Assembly (NCBI RefSeq): GCF_000003815.2
Contig: NC_049983.1
Coordinates: 28,901,716-28,954,046, forward strand
From: Branchiostoma floridae
Lineage: Eukaryota; Chordata; Leptocardii; Amphioxiformes; Branchiostomatidae
Length of the DNA stretch: 52,331 bases
Reading direction: 5' to 3'
The position numbers and the translations under genes were made by a program. This document shows positions 10,951 through 23,900 of this stretch, in pieces. Each line of letters opens with the position of its first letter. Position 1 is the stretch's first letter. The notes beneath the pieces were generated by a model, which saw nothing but the letters and a program-made list of their open reading frames with translations, did not search any database and was not told the DNA's origin.

Positions 10951-11788
10951 CTGAAATAAAAACCAAAATAGCAAATTAGAGCAAACAAGCGAAATGAGGA
11001 GAAAGGACAAAGTGCTCATTCGCATATTGCAACTGTTATTTATTGGGGGAATACTGTTTCATCAGCTAAAAGTTTTAAGAATAGGGAAAACATTCACGAA
11101 GGAACCTGGTACATGTAGTAGGTTGTCGATGCCGGGTGCTTTGCCTGTTTTTAGGTTCCCAATAACGGTACGTACGATTTCCTCCTTTGTTATCTCTGCA
11201 TGTTAACTATTAATACAATGGCCTGAGGTAGATCCCATGTTCTCGAAAAGGCAAGTCTATTCAATTCGGTTTTCCCCAAACGGTATTATCTTTTTTACTC
11301 TCGTTGCATACAACCTCAAAATGATGTGCCAAATCTTGCGCATGTATGTTATCGGATACATATTCTTCCTTTGACCATTTTCCAAAATCCCTCATAAGTA
11401 GGACCCATTTGTACATTTTTTAATTGTTTTCAACATTGAATGTGTCTCAAGGTTTGCTCTCACTGCTTTCAACATAATTTAGCAAGAGGCAAGATTATTT
11501 TTATATTATTATTTGCATAATTTAGCAAGATACCGTTGACTGGTACAAGAACCAACTCGACAAAGTTTGAAGACGGTAAAATTCTGCTGCGATCTATTCA
11601 TGTATTAAACCCAGGGGTCTTGGGTTCGAAACCCCTGACATGATAATCATGTTATACCATTAACACGACATTCGTCTCTCCGCCCAGGATTAAACATGGC
11701 AATCTGGCGCCTGGGTTATCCGACCTGTTGGCAGCTGTTCTACACAGGATCATTTCGCCTAGAAAAGAAGTGCGCTTACCTTCGGGAA

Positions 11789-11942
11789 CTACTCCGTGGT
11801 TTTAGCCATGTCCTCAACATACTCCTCGGACATCTCGGAGTCCAAGTCCACGTCGTGCCCTCCGAACTCACGGCGGCGCAGGTCGTTCTCATCCTGCTTC
11901 TCGTGCAGCAGCTCTAGGAGGCCGCGAGCTTCCTCAAACAGC
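11789..11942 (-). CDS. Exon 12, acidic C-terminus with two donors
   Basis: The acceptor TTGTTCTCCAG is followed by [20 protein letters not shown], a predicted charged helix, then DLRRR. Reading on gives [20 protein letters not shown] and a TAG at 11791-11789 (C-terminus B). Nine bases after the stop is a donor (GTAAGC, intron from 11779). Inside the exon is another good donor (GTGAGT, intron from 11871) that leaves phase 1 and joins the exon at 10950. So one exon appears to encode two alternative tails. No family was recognised for this tail. Confidence 0.72.
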
Positions 11943-14900
11943 CTGGAGAACAAGGACAGGGCTGTGGGTTATCCGGGAAACACTCTTGCAGGAAGGTAGG
12001 TAGGTAGGAAGGAAGGAAGGAAGGAAGGAAGGATGGAAGGAAGGAAGGAAGGAAGGAAGGAAGGAAGGAAGGAAGGAAGGAAGGAAGGAAGGAAGGAAGG
12101 AAGGAAGGAAGGAAGGAAGGGAAGTTGGGAGGAAGGAAGGAAGGAAGGAAGGAAAGAAGGAAAGAGGGGAGGAAAGAAGGAACATTTGTCGACAAGCGTA
12201 CAGGACAAAACGTACGGCAGAAACTACTGAAAAACAAGACTACAGGACTAAACGCAGAACAACAGAATATCATCGATAGCAGCACAGCGGTGTGTTAATG
12301 GAAACACGGTCTGTATCCAGAAACAGAAATACTGACATGCATACTGAAATACTGACAAGGCTACGCCTATGAGCCATTTTGATGATAGCTTACCGCGGTA
12401 TGTCGTTGTCGACTTCGTAGTCTTCAAGTCCGCGGTCGGTGGCTGACATTTCTAAGACGAGAAGAATCGATTCAATGATTTTTTGATGAAAAACAATTTT
12501 ACGTCGGAAGGATAGTGGGTACTATCCGAAACGTCTGACTGTTTCCAAAACCATATCCAGTTGCTTGAGTAACTACTTTTTGGCGTATCTTATTACCTGG
12601 ATGTCTAACCTACATCGGCGTCTCTTGGATCAGTACGGTAAGTTTTGCCTGAAATCAGTGAGGGATCTGGAGAAGACCAGCAGGAAAATTGCAGACTACA
12701 GGAACCATCTTCGTCACAACTCGCGCAGCCCCAAGGTACGTGTAACTCCTGTCAGTTTACGTCTAAAAACCTCCATCAAAGGATTCAAGGCCAACAATAT
12801 CATTCGCAACTCGGAAAGGAAGCTAATAAACAAAAGGGTGAGTCAGGTTAACTACAAATTGGATGGTCTCAATGACAGAAAAACTAACCTTGATGAACTA
12901 CAAGTTCACACAAGAGCCAAGTCATGACAACATGCTCCCCTTTCCAGACACAAAAACTATCATAGAGAAGGACGGCAGCCTTCAGTTCGAGGTGTACAGG
13001 AAACCGACGCACACTGACCAATATCTGGCCTTTGACTCTCATCACCCATTGGAACACAAACTGGCAGTGATAAAAACCCTTTACCACCGGGCTGACAACA
13101 TTATTTCCTCTGACAAAGCCAAAACAGACGAACTCAAACACCTTCGAAGTGCCTTAGACAGGTGTGGCTACAAATACTGGACCTTCAACAAAGCACTGAA
13201 ACCCTCAAACCACTCTAAGAAAACGCTCAAGTGCAAACCTCTAACCGACAGAAACAAGGTCAACTTTACAATCCAATATGTCCAGGGAGTTTCGGAAAAA
13301 CTAAGACGGATATTCCAAAACTTCAACATTGCCGCTAACTTCAAACCTCACTCAACCCTCCGGCACAAACTGGTACGTCCCAAAGACAGACCCCAGAAAA
13401 GTACCAAAGCCAATGTAATCTACAGACTCAAATGCGAAGAACCCAACTGCAGCAATACGTACATCGATGAGACCAGCCAGCCAGTAAAGGCAAGGTACAA
13501 AGAACATTACAAACCCAGTGCCAACGGCTACATTTTCAACCACCTAAAGCACAACCAGGGACACTCCTTCAACCTCCAATCCACCGATATCCTAGACCGC
13601 GAACCCCGCTGGTTCGAACGGGGAGTTAGAGAGGGTATATATGAGAAAATATACAATCCGACCCTTAACAGGAAAGGGGGGCTACGTATGAAGCTTTCCG
13701 GCACTTACGTCTGACCGTTTCCAAAACCATATCCAGTTGCTTGAGTAACTACTTTTTGGCGAAAAGCACTTTTGTTACACAACTTATCTTGCTGGAAAAC
13801 AAAATTTGTTTGCATTACATACGTAACAAAACTCAATGCGTAACACCCCTGTAAGCATGGGTAGATTTGAAACAACGCTATGAACTTTACACGACTATCA
13901 TCCTAACCTCTTTCGTCTGGTATCTCTGTTATCCGTGCTTCACAACAAAGATGATGGTTAGTGATTACAGTTTTGTCTTTCATGGGCATCTGACATATGT
14001 TTATCCACATTTTTTTTGGAATCGTTTGCAGATTCATAATTATTCATTGATTACCTGGTTCCTCATCGTCCTCGTCCTGCTCCGGACAGGTCCACACCCC
14101 GTCCTGGTCCTCGATGGGCGACTCCAACCCGTTCTCTCCACAGGTCACCTGGTAGCACGACGCTTCATTCTCGGCACAGACGCAGTTGTGTCCTTCCTCT
14201 TTAGATACCCAGCTGTCTCCCTCCTGTATGGACACAGCAACACGTTAAATTATATACCAAGAATCCTTCCTGTCTGGACACAGCAACACGTTAAATTATA
14301 TACCAAGAATCCCTCGTGTATGGACACAGCAACACGTTAAATTATATACCAAGAATCATTCCTGTATGGACACAGCAACACGTTAAATTATATACCAAGA
14401 ATCATTCCTGTCTGGACACAGCAACACGTTAAATTATATACAAAGAATCCTTCCTGTATGGACACAGCAACACGTTAAATTATATGCCAAGAATCCTTCC
14501 TGTATGGACACAGCAACACGTTAAATTATATACCAAGAATCATTCCTCTATGGACACAGCAACACGTTAAATTATATACCAAGAATCATTCCTGTATGGA
14601 CACAGCAACACGTTAAATTATATACCAAGAATCATTCCTGTATGGACACAGCAACACGTTAAATTATATACCAAGAATCCCTCCTGTATGGACACAGCAA
14701 CACGTTAAATTATATACCAAGAATCCTTCCTGTATGGACCCCGCAACACGTTAAATTATATACCAAGAAACATTCCTCTATGGACACAGCAACACGTTTA
14801 AATTATATACCAAGAATCATTCCTGTATGGACACAGCAACACGTTAAATTATATACCAAGAATCATTCCTCTATGGACACAGCAACACGTTAAATTATAT

Positions 14901-17900
14901 ACCAAGAATCATTCCTGTATGGACACAGCAACACGTTAAATTATATACCAAGAATCCCTCCTGTATGGACACAGCAACACGTTAAATTATATACCAAGAA
15001 TCCTTCCTGTCTGGACACAGCAACACGTTAAATTATATACCAAGAATCATTCCTCTATGGACACAGCAACACGTTAAATTATATACCAAGAATCCTTCCT
15101 GTATGGACACAGCAACACGTTAAATTATATGGCAAGAATCCTTCCTGTCTGGACACAGCAACACGTTAAATTATATACCAAGAATCCGTCCTGTCTGGAC
15201 ACAGCAACACGTTAAATTATATACCAAGAATCCTATAATGGACANNNNNNNNNNNNNNNNNNNNNNNNNNNNNNNNNNNNNNNNNNNNNNNNNNNNNNNN
15301 NNNNNNNNNNNNNNNNNNNNNNNNNNNNNNNNNNNNNNNNNNNNNNNNNNNNNNNNNNNNNNNNNNNNNNNNNNNNNNNNNNNNNNNNNNNNNNNNNNNN
15401 NNNNNNNNNNNNNNNNNNNNNNNNNNNNNNNNNNNNNNNNNNNNNNNNNNNNNNNNNNNNNNNNNNNNNNNNNNNNNNNNNNNNNNNNNNNNNNNNNNNN
15501 NNNNNNNNNNNNNNNNNNNNNNNNNNNNNNNNNNNNNNNNNNNNNNNNNNNNNNNNNNNNNNNNNNNNNNNNNNNNNNNNNNNNNNNNNNNNNNNNNNNN
15601 NNNNAATCCTTCCTGTATGGACACAGCAACACGTTATATTATATACCAAGAACCCTTCCTGTATGGACACAGCAACACGTTAAATTATATACCAAGAATC
15701 CTTCTTGTATGGACACAGCTACACGTTAAATTATATACCAAGAATCCTATAATTGACAGCACTCTTGCCTAGAAGCTGGCAGCGGCGCGGTGGATTACAA
15801 GGCGGTGTGTGAAAATGACTACAATATACACACATAAAACACAATTGCTCAATAAATTGCTGGGAGAAAACCGTACCAATGTTTTTGAATACACGGAATT
15901 AAGGAAACGGTAAAATGAACCTTGATAGTTGGCTCCCACAGATGTTTTTAAAACCTGCACGGCTAGCCAGGTAAGAATTTGCCTTATCTACATTTAGGTA
16001 CTGCCCCACTAAGGTACACACTAACCTCGTGTTCTCCACAGCCTTGGCCCTCCGTACCGCTCACTTCCGAGGTACCGTTCACTTCAGAGGTACCACGCAC
16101 TTTAAAGGTACCGCGCACTTCAAAGGTACTGCGCACTTCAGACGTCCTCTTCCACGTCGCCGTACCTGAAAAATTAGAATTTTGATGTTTGTCTCTCTCC
16201 ATTCATATTTTGAAAGAACCATCATGATAATTGTTGAAAAAAGGTAGACAAACTGAAGAGAAAAGTTTACCTTACATACATACATACCTGCATAGACTTC
16301 GACTTCGCAGACAGTCAGCACCCGGGTGCGGCCGAGCAGACGGATCCCCACATATCGTCCCTTCATTCCGTTACAGTTGAGGGTTTCCTTGTTCTGACCG
16401 ACGGGCCCGGGTTTGTCGTGACGGCCGCCGCAGCTTGGGTTACTGTCTACACGTGCGTCGTTTCCGATGTGGATGATGAACCCGTTGAGTCGGTTTCTGC
16501 TTGAGTCCGCACGGTTAAAGATGACCACCCACTTGACGCTGACTTGAGTACCGAGGTCCACTCGCAACCAAGGGTACGCCTGAGCCGGAGTTTGGGTGCA
16601 GCACCGCTGTTTATAGTTGGGGTCCCTGCAACCGTCAGTCGCTCGGGAGGCAACCCCGTAATATGCGACATCCGACTGGACAGTCGGTTTTCCCAGCGCT
16701 AGGTTCGGAGCTAAAAGAGAATAAACAAGACGACTTAAGCCAAATGTGTCGGCACAAGCAACACCTGAGTATAACTATGGTCAGTTCAGATGATCTAGTC
16801 ACACTCGGGCATTCGATTACTTAAAGAAGACTGAATAATAATACAAGGTACAAAGTTAAACCCAAGCCCTGTTCATTGACTTGTCATTCCGCTAATCATT
16901 ATAATATATGTCTGGCTTACTCACCTGCGTAAACCTCCACTTCGCAGAGCGTCAGGACTCGCTTCTTCCCCGGCAGCCTGATGCCCACGTACCTGCCCCT
17001 CATCCCACTGCAGCCGACGACAAGCTCGGTATCGGTTGGGTGGAAACGGTGATGCCCGCCACACATCGGGTTCCTGGCCACATCAGTGCTGTCCCCAATG
17101 TGGACATCGAAGGGCGTGATCCTTTCAGAGCCCCGGCCCCGACGGTTGACGATGGCGACGTGGTCGACAGTGATGGACCTTCCCAGATCGACATACCACC
17201 ATGGGTCGTCTTCGTTGGTTGTAGCTGTGCAGGACTTGCTTTTCCACTCGGGGCTTCTGTTCCCGTCGACAGCTCGACCGGGAGATCCTCCCCAGCCAAC
17301 ACTAGACTGGAGCGCAGGTCTTCCTGATGCAATGTTTGGGTCTGTATACTTAGTATCAGCTGTAAAAACGTCACGTAAGTGCGAACAATCAGCATTTGAC
17401 AGTACACAATAAGGTTGATATATACATAATATACATATTTGAGTGTGTGTGTGTGTGCGTGTGTGTGTCCATGTGCGTGTGTGTGTATACAGTAGATAAC
17501 GTTTAATACACCTTCATTCCTAGAATATGATGGGTAAAGTTTATAGTTGCTATGGTTAGGAAATGTAAGAACATCATGTATGGCATTGAAAGATCAGGTG
17601 GGACATAATAACCATGTTTGAATGGGGGAGGGAAGGGTCTTGAAAGGGTAAGCATGCTTTCACTTCTGTGCCATCATGCAGTTTCCTAGCCTCCACCCAC
17701 CTGCCTTCCCATCATGCATTGATTCCTAACCTCCACCCACCTGCCTTCCCATCATGCAGTTTCCTAACCTCCACCCACCTGACTGCCCATAATGCAGTGT
17801 TTCCTAACCTCCACCCCTGCCTTCCCATCATGCAGTATTTCCTAACCTCCACCCACCTACCGTCCCATCATGCAGGGTTCCATTCCACCTGCCGTCCAAT

Positions 17901-20900
17901 TGCACCATTTCATGTAACACTGAGTCATTGCACGAGAAAACCAGGCAAAACCAGGCAGAGGCCGGAAGATGGGGGTCGGCCAAATCGACTCAAACTTTTT
18001 ATGTGTGATAGGCATGTGGAACTATGAACAACCATATTGTTAAAACCCTCCAGCTATTTTTCGTTATGGCGTTCTGGGACCCCCCTCAGGGACCCTCTAA
18101 AATCCAACAATTTATGCCTGAAAATTACTGAAATTTCGATGGCTATTCTGAAAAATCTGATTATGGTACGAACAAACGTTTTGCATTTCCATATAGTATG
18201 GGTTCTAAAGTGTTACAGACCAAAAGTTGAAGATGATGCATTAAAGTTAAGAAGGTGTGCTAGGGGGTTACCTGAACCATTGAAAGCAGAATTTTTGTCA
18301 CTGTAAATTTTAGTCATTTTAAGGCGCAATAAAATCTATGCGCAGCGGGTCTGGCGAATGGTTTTAATGTTGATAGAGAGAGGAACATCTACTTATTCAA
18401 AAACAATCGTAGTCTAATTGGGCCATGCATAACGCGAGCCGTGAGAGGGGGGTCTTTATGGAGATTTTTCGGGTTTTGGTCTTTAATGAATCGGGTGATT
18501 ATATTAGTCTACGGGGGTAAGTCATGGCGAATGTTTGCGAAGTTGTTTGTGAACCATGCATAATTGTCAAAATATCATGATTGATTGGCAATATTAATTT
18601 GGGCTCCATATGGGGATTTGGGGATACTATAAAAATGTATAAAAGCAATTTTGCTGATTTTGTACATTTTACTGTTGCTTTCTAATGTTATTAAACCGGT
18701 AATCTGTTCCTAAATTACTTTGTACCTACCAGCTATGTCGTGCATAATGAGAAGGCTCTACATGGGGGTTACCAGGACTCCACAAATGTGATACCATTTA
18801 ATAGAAAGGGCACATGGATGCGGATATACTTCATGCATATTGAGAATCATAGAACAAGACCACAACAAAGGTCAAGATTAATGCTTTTGGGGATGGAGAC
18901 GTGTACATTATAATTTTTTTCCATCAATACGGGTGCACTATAGGTACTGCTCTAGACAAACAGCATTACATCAATGGTTTGTTAATATGCCTGACTATTC
19001 ATTCACTGCTATAAGGTCATGCGGATCTGGGGAACTCATGTGAGTATACGAAAACAGAAATGGCCAGAAAAAGTTGCCTTTATCATGTCAATATTCAATA
19101 AGGCTATTTAAATGATGACTACATGTACATTGTCCTTTTGTTTAATCAATTACTGTATACCATAGCGCACAGTTTAGGTTACAAAGTGCTGTACATCAAG
19201 TGCTATTTATTCATTACCATAAGGACAAACCAAAAACAAAATCTATCACAAACCCTTTACATATAGAACCCCTTTAGTATCAAGTAAACTGTCGATACGC
19301 AAATACAAACGCAAAGGACAGTTTACTTTTGTTTAAGTGGTGATATAGCACTTTCGTCAAAATTACGCTACGAAAGAATAAATTAAAGTAACATATTACA
19401 AACATTACAGCCAAGCAGGTTACAATATTGCACAAGCCTTTCAGCAGCTCAGAGACAGCATGAAAGCACAGAATCTGTGGCCACTAACATGGAGTCAATA
19501 AACTAAATTTAGATGGATAGAAGAGGAAGGCGAGTGGCAGGCACTGCAAACACACTATATACTAGCATTGACTACATTCATCTTTTCATGTATAAAGATG
19601 TAAATTTGAGTGAACTGGCAATAACCAACGGCCTTGAATCATTAAAGCTAAAGTAACTAAAACTTGAGCCAGACCATTTTCATCTGCCCGTTATAGGCTA
19701 TAGCTACATGACACTTCCTTTCATACAGGTATTAGAAACTATCCTAGGCACATTCACATACATGTGCAAATTGCTTTTTTATAGTTATTTTTACCAAAAA
19801 TGTAAAAAAAAAAGGCTTTCAAGAGATTTTGTACCCAATTGCAATATGTCTAGTGTTAGGTCCGACCAGAGTCTGTTAGCAATTACAGCTAAATGTTTAA
19901 TCAGATTTTTTTTAAATCTAATGTAGTTCTATGTAATAAAGGATTCGCCAAAGACATTGTTTTTGGCTTGTGGTGTGCACATCAATTACAAGCTTTTTTC
20001 ATTGTCAGAAAAATACGTTTAGATTTAAATCATACTGTAATTCATACAAGTTAAAAAAAGTTAAACCCTTCCCGCGCCTGGTGGCGCATAGGGCGGTGCC
20101 CATCTCTGTTTCATTAGCCCTTGGCCACACAACGAAATCACTACAGCAGGGGGCTAGTCCACTGGTAGTGGTGTGTGTTCAACTCCCTTACTCTTTCCCG
20201 AATGCTGAGTGCTAAGCAGAGAAAGCAGCATGTACCACTTTTAAAGTCTTTGGTATGACTCGGCCGGGGATCGAACTCACGGCCTTCCGAACTCTACCCA
20301 CTAGGCCATTGCACCGGCTACGTAATTCATACAAAGCAGCTACAAAATGAGCAAATATATGCCGTAGATTGCAAACACATCGGCAAACGTAATTGTGTAC
20401 TAATTACTTAGAATGCCAACGTCAATTCCAAGGTCAAACAAGAAGATTTGACAGAATGAAAATCAAGAATCTGTTGTTTGGTATATCATACTCTGTGTGT
20501 TTTGTCGTTTGTTCAGCTTTCCTGACCACACCACCTCACCATAATGGATGCAAATTTTTTTGGCCATTTTTTTATGAGCCTACTCGCACCAGTTCCCTAA
20601 TCAGCATGACCTTATAGTGGTGAATGAATAGTCAGGTATATTAACAAACCATTGATGTAATGCTGTTTGTCTAGAGCAGTACCTATAGTGCACCCGTATT
20701 GATGGAAAAAAGTATAATGTACACGTCTCCATCCCCAAAGCATTAATCTTGACCTTTGTTGTGGTCTTGTTCTATGATTCTCAATATGCATGAAGTATAT
20801 CCGCATCCATGTGCCCTTTCTATTAAATGGTATCACATTTGTGGAGTCCTGGTAACCCCCATGTAGAGCCTTCTCATTGTGCACAACATAGCTGGTATGT

Positions 20901-23900
20901 ACAAGTTATTTAGGAACAGACACCAGTTTAGCAACATTAGAAAGCAACTGTAAAAATATATAAAATCAGCATAATGCCTTTTATAGTATCCCCAAATCCC
21001 CCATATGGAGCCCAAATTGATATTGCCAATCAATCATGATATTTTGACAATTATGCATGGTTCACAAAACAACTTCGCAAACATTCGCCATGACTTACCC
21101 CCCATAGAATAATATAATCGCCCGATTTATTAAACACCCAAACCCGAAAAATCCCCCATAAAGACCCCCCTCTCACGGCTCGCGTTATGCATGGCCCAAT
21201 TAGACTACGATTGTTTTTGAATAAGTAGATGTTCCTCTCTCTATCAACATTAAAACCATTCGCCAGACCCGCTGCGCATAGATTTTATTGCGCCTTAAAA
21301 ATGACTAAAATTTACAGTGACAAAAATTCTGCTTTCAATGGTTCAGGTAACCCCCTAGCACACCCTCTTAACTTTAATGCATCATCTTCAACTTTTGGTC
21401 TGTAACACTTTAGAACCCATGCTATATGGAAATGCAAGACGTTTGTTCGTACCTTAATCAGATTTTTCAGAATAGCCATCGAAATTTCAGTAATTTTCAG
21501 GCATAAATTGTTGGATTTTAGAGGGTCCCTGAGGGGGGTCCCAGAACACCATAACGAAAAATAGCTGGAGGGTTTTAACTATATGGCTGTTCATAGTTCC
21601 ACATACCTATCACACATAAAAAGTTTGAGCAAGTTCAGGGTTTCATAATCACATCCGTGAACATTCCAGGTCATAAGAACTCACTCCACACAGCAGCCCA
21701 CCCCCCACTATCTCAAGTGTCCAAAAGTCTAATCTTTAAACTTTCTGACCGGTGCAACTATTCCGGCGGTCAAACCTGCCGCCATCTTGCCTTTTCATGA
21801 CGTCATTTTTGGGACTCAGCACTTCAAATTAGGGGTCAGCACAGGCCGACAAGATGGACCCAAACCTAGTTTTTTTGGCCGAATCTGAACATCTACAACC
21901 TACACTGTCTCACCAATATGAAATGTACTTACATTTTCCTGCTAAAAGTCGAAGATAGGCGAAAATACTGTATGGACTCGTTTTGGGCCTTCTGCACCTG
22001 CGTCAATTAGGGTCACTGCCCTTATAAAAGGTACCTTTGATAAACCCACCCCACCTCAATATTGTATTTTCCTGATTTGAATCCCCGTACAAGAAGGCCG
22101 CGCGCCCATGTAGACCCTGCCGTGTACACAAATGTTTTTCGAGCTATAATCGCATTATCTGAGACATCTCAACGTTTCTAAGGTACCTTTTTCAATACAA
22201 AGTTATCACATGTAAATAATGCCATATACAGTCTGCCAACTTTCCGGTGCTACAATGTAACCAAACCCGTGAGATCTGGTGTTGCCATATGTAACTCATA
22301 ATGCGCTCTAATACCAAATTTTCTTACCAATACAAGTGACCCCGTCTCCACTGCCTTCGTTGCAAACACAGGTAAACGAGCCGTCTATGTTAGAACAGGT
22401 TGCGTCATCGTGGCAGTTGTCTGTACCATCTGCACATTCGTCGACATCTGTGGATACAAACAGCGCAAGTTTCCATGGATAAATGATCCTGTGAGAGTTT
22501 GTGAATGTTGTGAAATGGAGGTAATGTATACTTACTTACTCACTTGATAAGGTCTCCTCATCACGAGTGGCCTGCATCCAAGAGTTTGCGTTTGAGGAGG
22601 TAATGTATGGACAGCATCAATTACTGAATGTACAATCAAATTCTTTGTTCCTACCGGTACAGGTGACTCCGTTGCCGTTATAACCGTCATTACAGTCACA
22701 GGTGAACCCCCTGTCCGTGTTGGTACAGGTTGCGTGGGCGTGGCAGTTGTCTGTGCCATCTGCACACTCATCGACATCTGGGTCGGCTATTCAGATAGAA
22801 AGAACACAGGTTACCGGCGATAGATAAACCTTTGAGTTTTTGTGTTGTGAAAAAAAAATCATCGGCAATAATGTTGATCTGTGGCAGTTGGCTGTTTCAT
22901 CTGCACATTCGTCGACATCTGTGAATACAGCAATGCTTTATTTCTCCCCTTCTTAAGGAATAAGTACGGAGACTATAAGTTTGAAATGACGAAAACTACT
23001 GGATACTGGTTTAGACACGTGATAAAGGATTAAGTAATAGGACATATTATACCAGAACAGGTGACTCCATCTCCGCTATAACCGGCGTTACAGTCACAGG
23101 TGAACGATCCGTCCGTGTTAGTACAGGTTGCCTGGGAGTGGCAGTTGTCTGTGCCTTTTGCACATTCATCGACATCTGTGGATACAGCAATACTTTAGTT
23201 ACCGCTGATGAATAAATATATGACACCAGGAGTTGTGATATATAGCCTGCTGGAAATAATTCACTCTAACAGTACAATTTCTGCATAAAAAGGATGTAAA
23301 ACCAAATGCTCCTACCGGTACAGGTGACTCCGTTGCCATGGTAACCGTCATTACAGTCACAGGTGAACCCCCTGTCCGTGTTGGTACAGGTTGCCTGGGA
23401 GTGGCAGTTGTCTGTGCCTTTTGCACATTCGTTGAAATCTGTGGATACAAACAACACAAGTTACCGGCGATAGATAAACCTTTGAGTTTTTGTGTTGTGA
23501 AAATAAATCCATCGGAAATATTGTAGATCTGCCAACAAGGCTGAATATATAGCAAGATGGGTTCCTTGTGAAGAGAACACTTTAAACTCCGAGCTAGCAA
23601 ACCTTGCCACATGGCTACATTCAAACCGTCTAACACTGAATGTTGCTAAGACTAATCCTATTCGACATAAGTGGGACGCTAAGAACTGCACCACCTCTGA
23701 GAACTCACATTGCTCAGGAGAATATTGAACAAGTGTACCAATTTAAATAAAGTTCTAGGTGTTCTCCTTGACTGCACTATCCCATAGAACGAACGCATTG
23801 ACATTTTATGTTCCAAAGTTTCTCAGAGAATAGGTTTGCTAAGGCGCCTCATCAGATCATGTCTCACCGTCAACATTGCAAGTATATTATACGGTTAAAG

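Larger units (their letters stand above)
12501..13757 (+). mobile_element. Penelope-like element remnant, copy 1
   Basis: Layout: a degenerate hammerhead ribozyme with pseudo-LTR sequence (12501-12590), N-terminal ORF piece, C-terminal ORF piece with GIY-YIG domain, then a second copy of the pseudo-LTR core (13709-13757). The two flanking copies share CCATATCCAGTTGCTTGAGT and ACTACTTTTTGGCG. It lies in the intron between exons 10 and 11 of the minus-strand gene, in the opposite orientation. The central reverse transcriptase palm is missing, so it is not autonomous. Confidence 0.85.

Noticed and set aside
11590-11660. tRNA-like arm with GGGTTCGAAACCCC
   Set aside because: The TTCGA loop is in a near palindrome, but no A box or cloverleaf could be paired around it. 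At most it is a SINE scrap.
11914-12285. Pro/Ser/Phe-rich frame across the (TTCC)n tract
   Set aside because: It is a simple-repeat translation on the strand of an intron.
14240-15750. The 46-bp array as a CRISPR array
   Set aside because: Units are contiguous with no unique spacers, and the genome is eukaryotic.
18037-21033. Open frames in the inverted-repeat arms as genes
   Set aside because: They are short, differ between the two arms through indels and show no domain.
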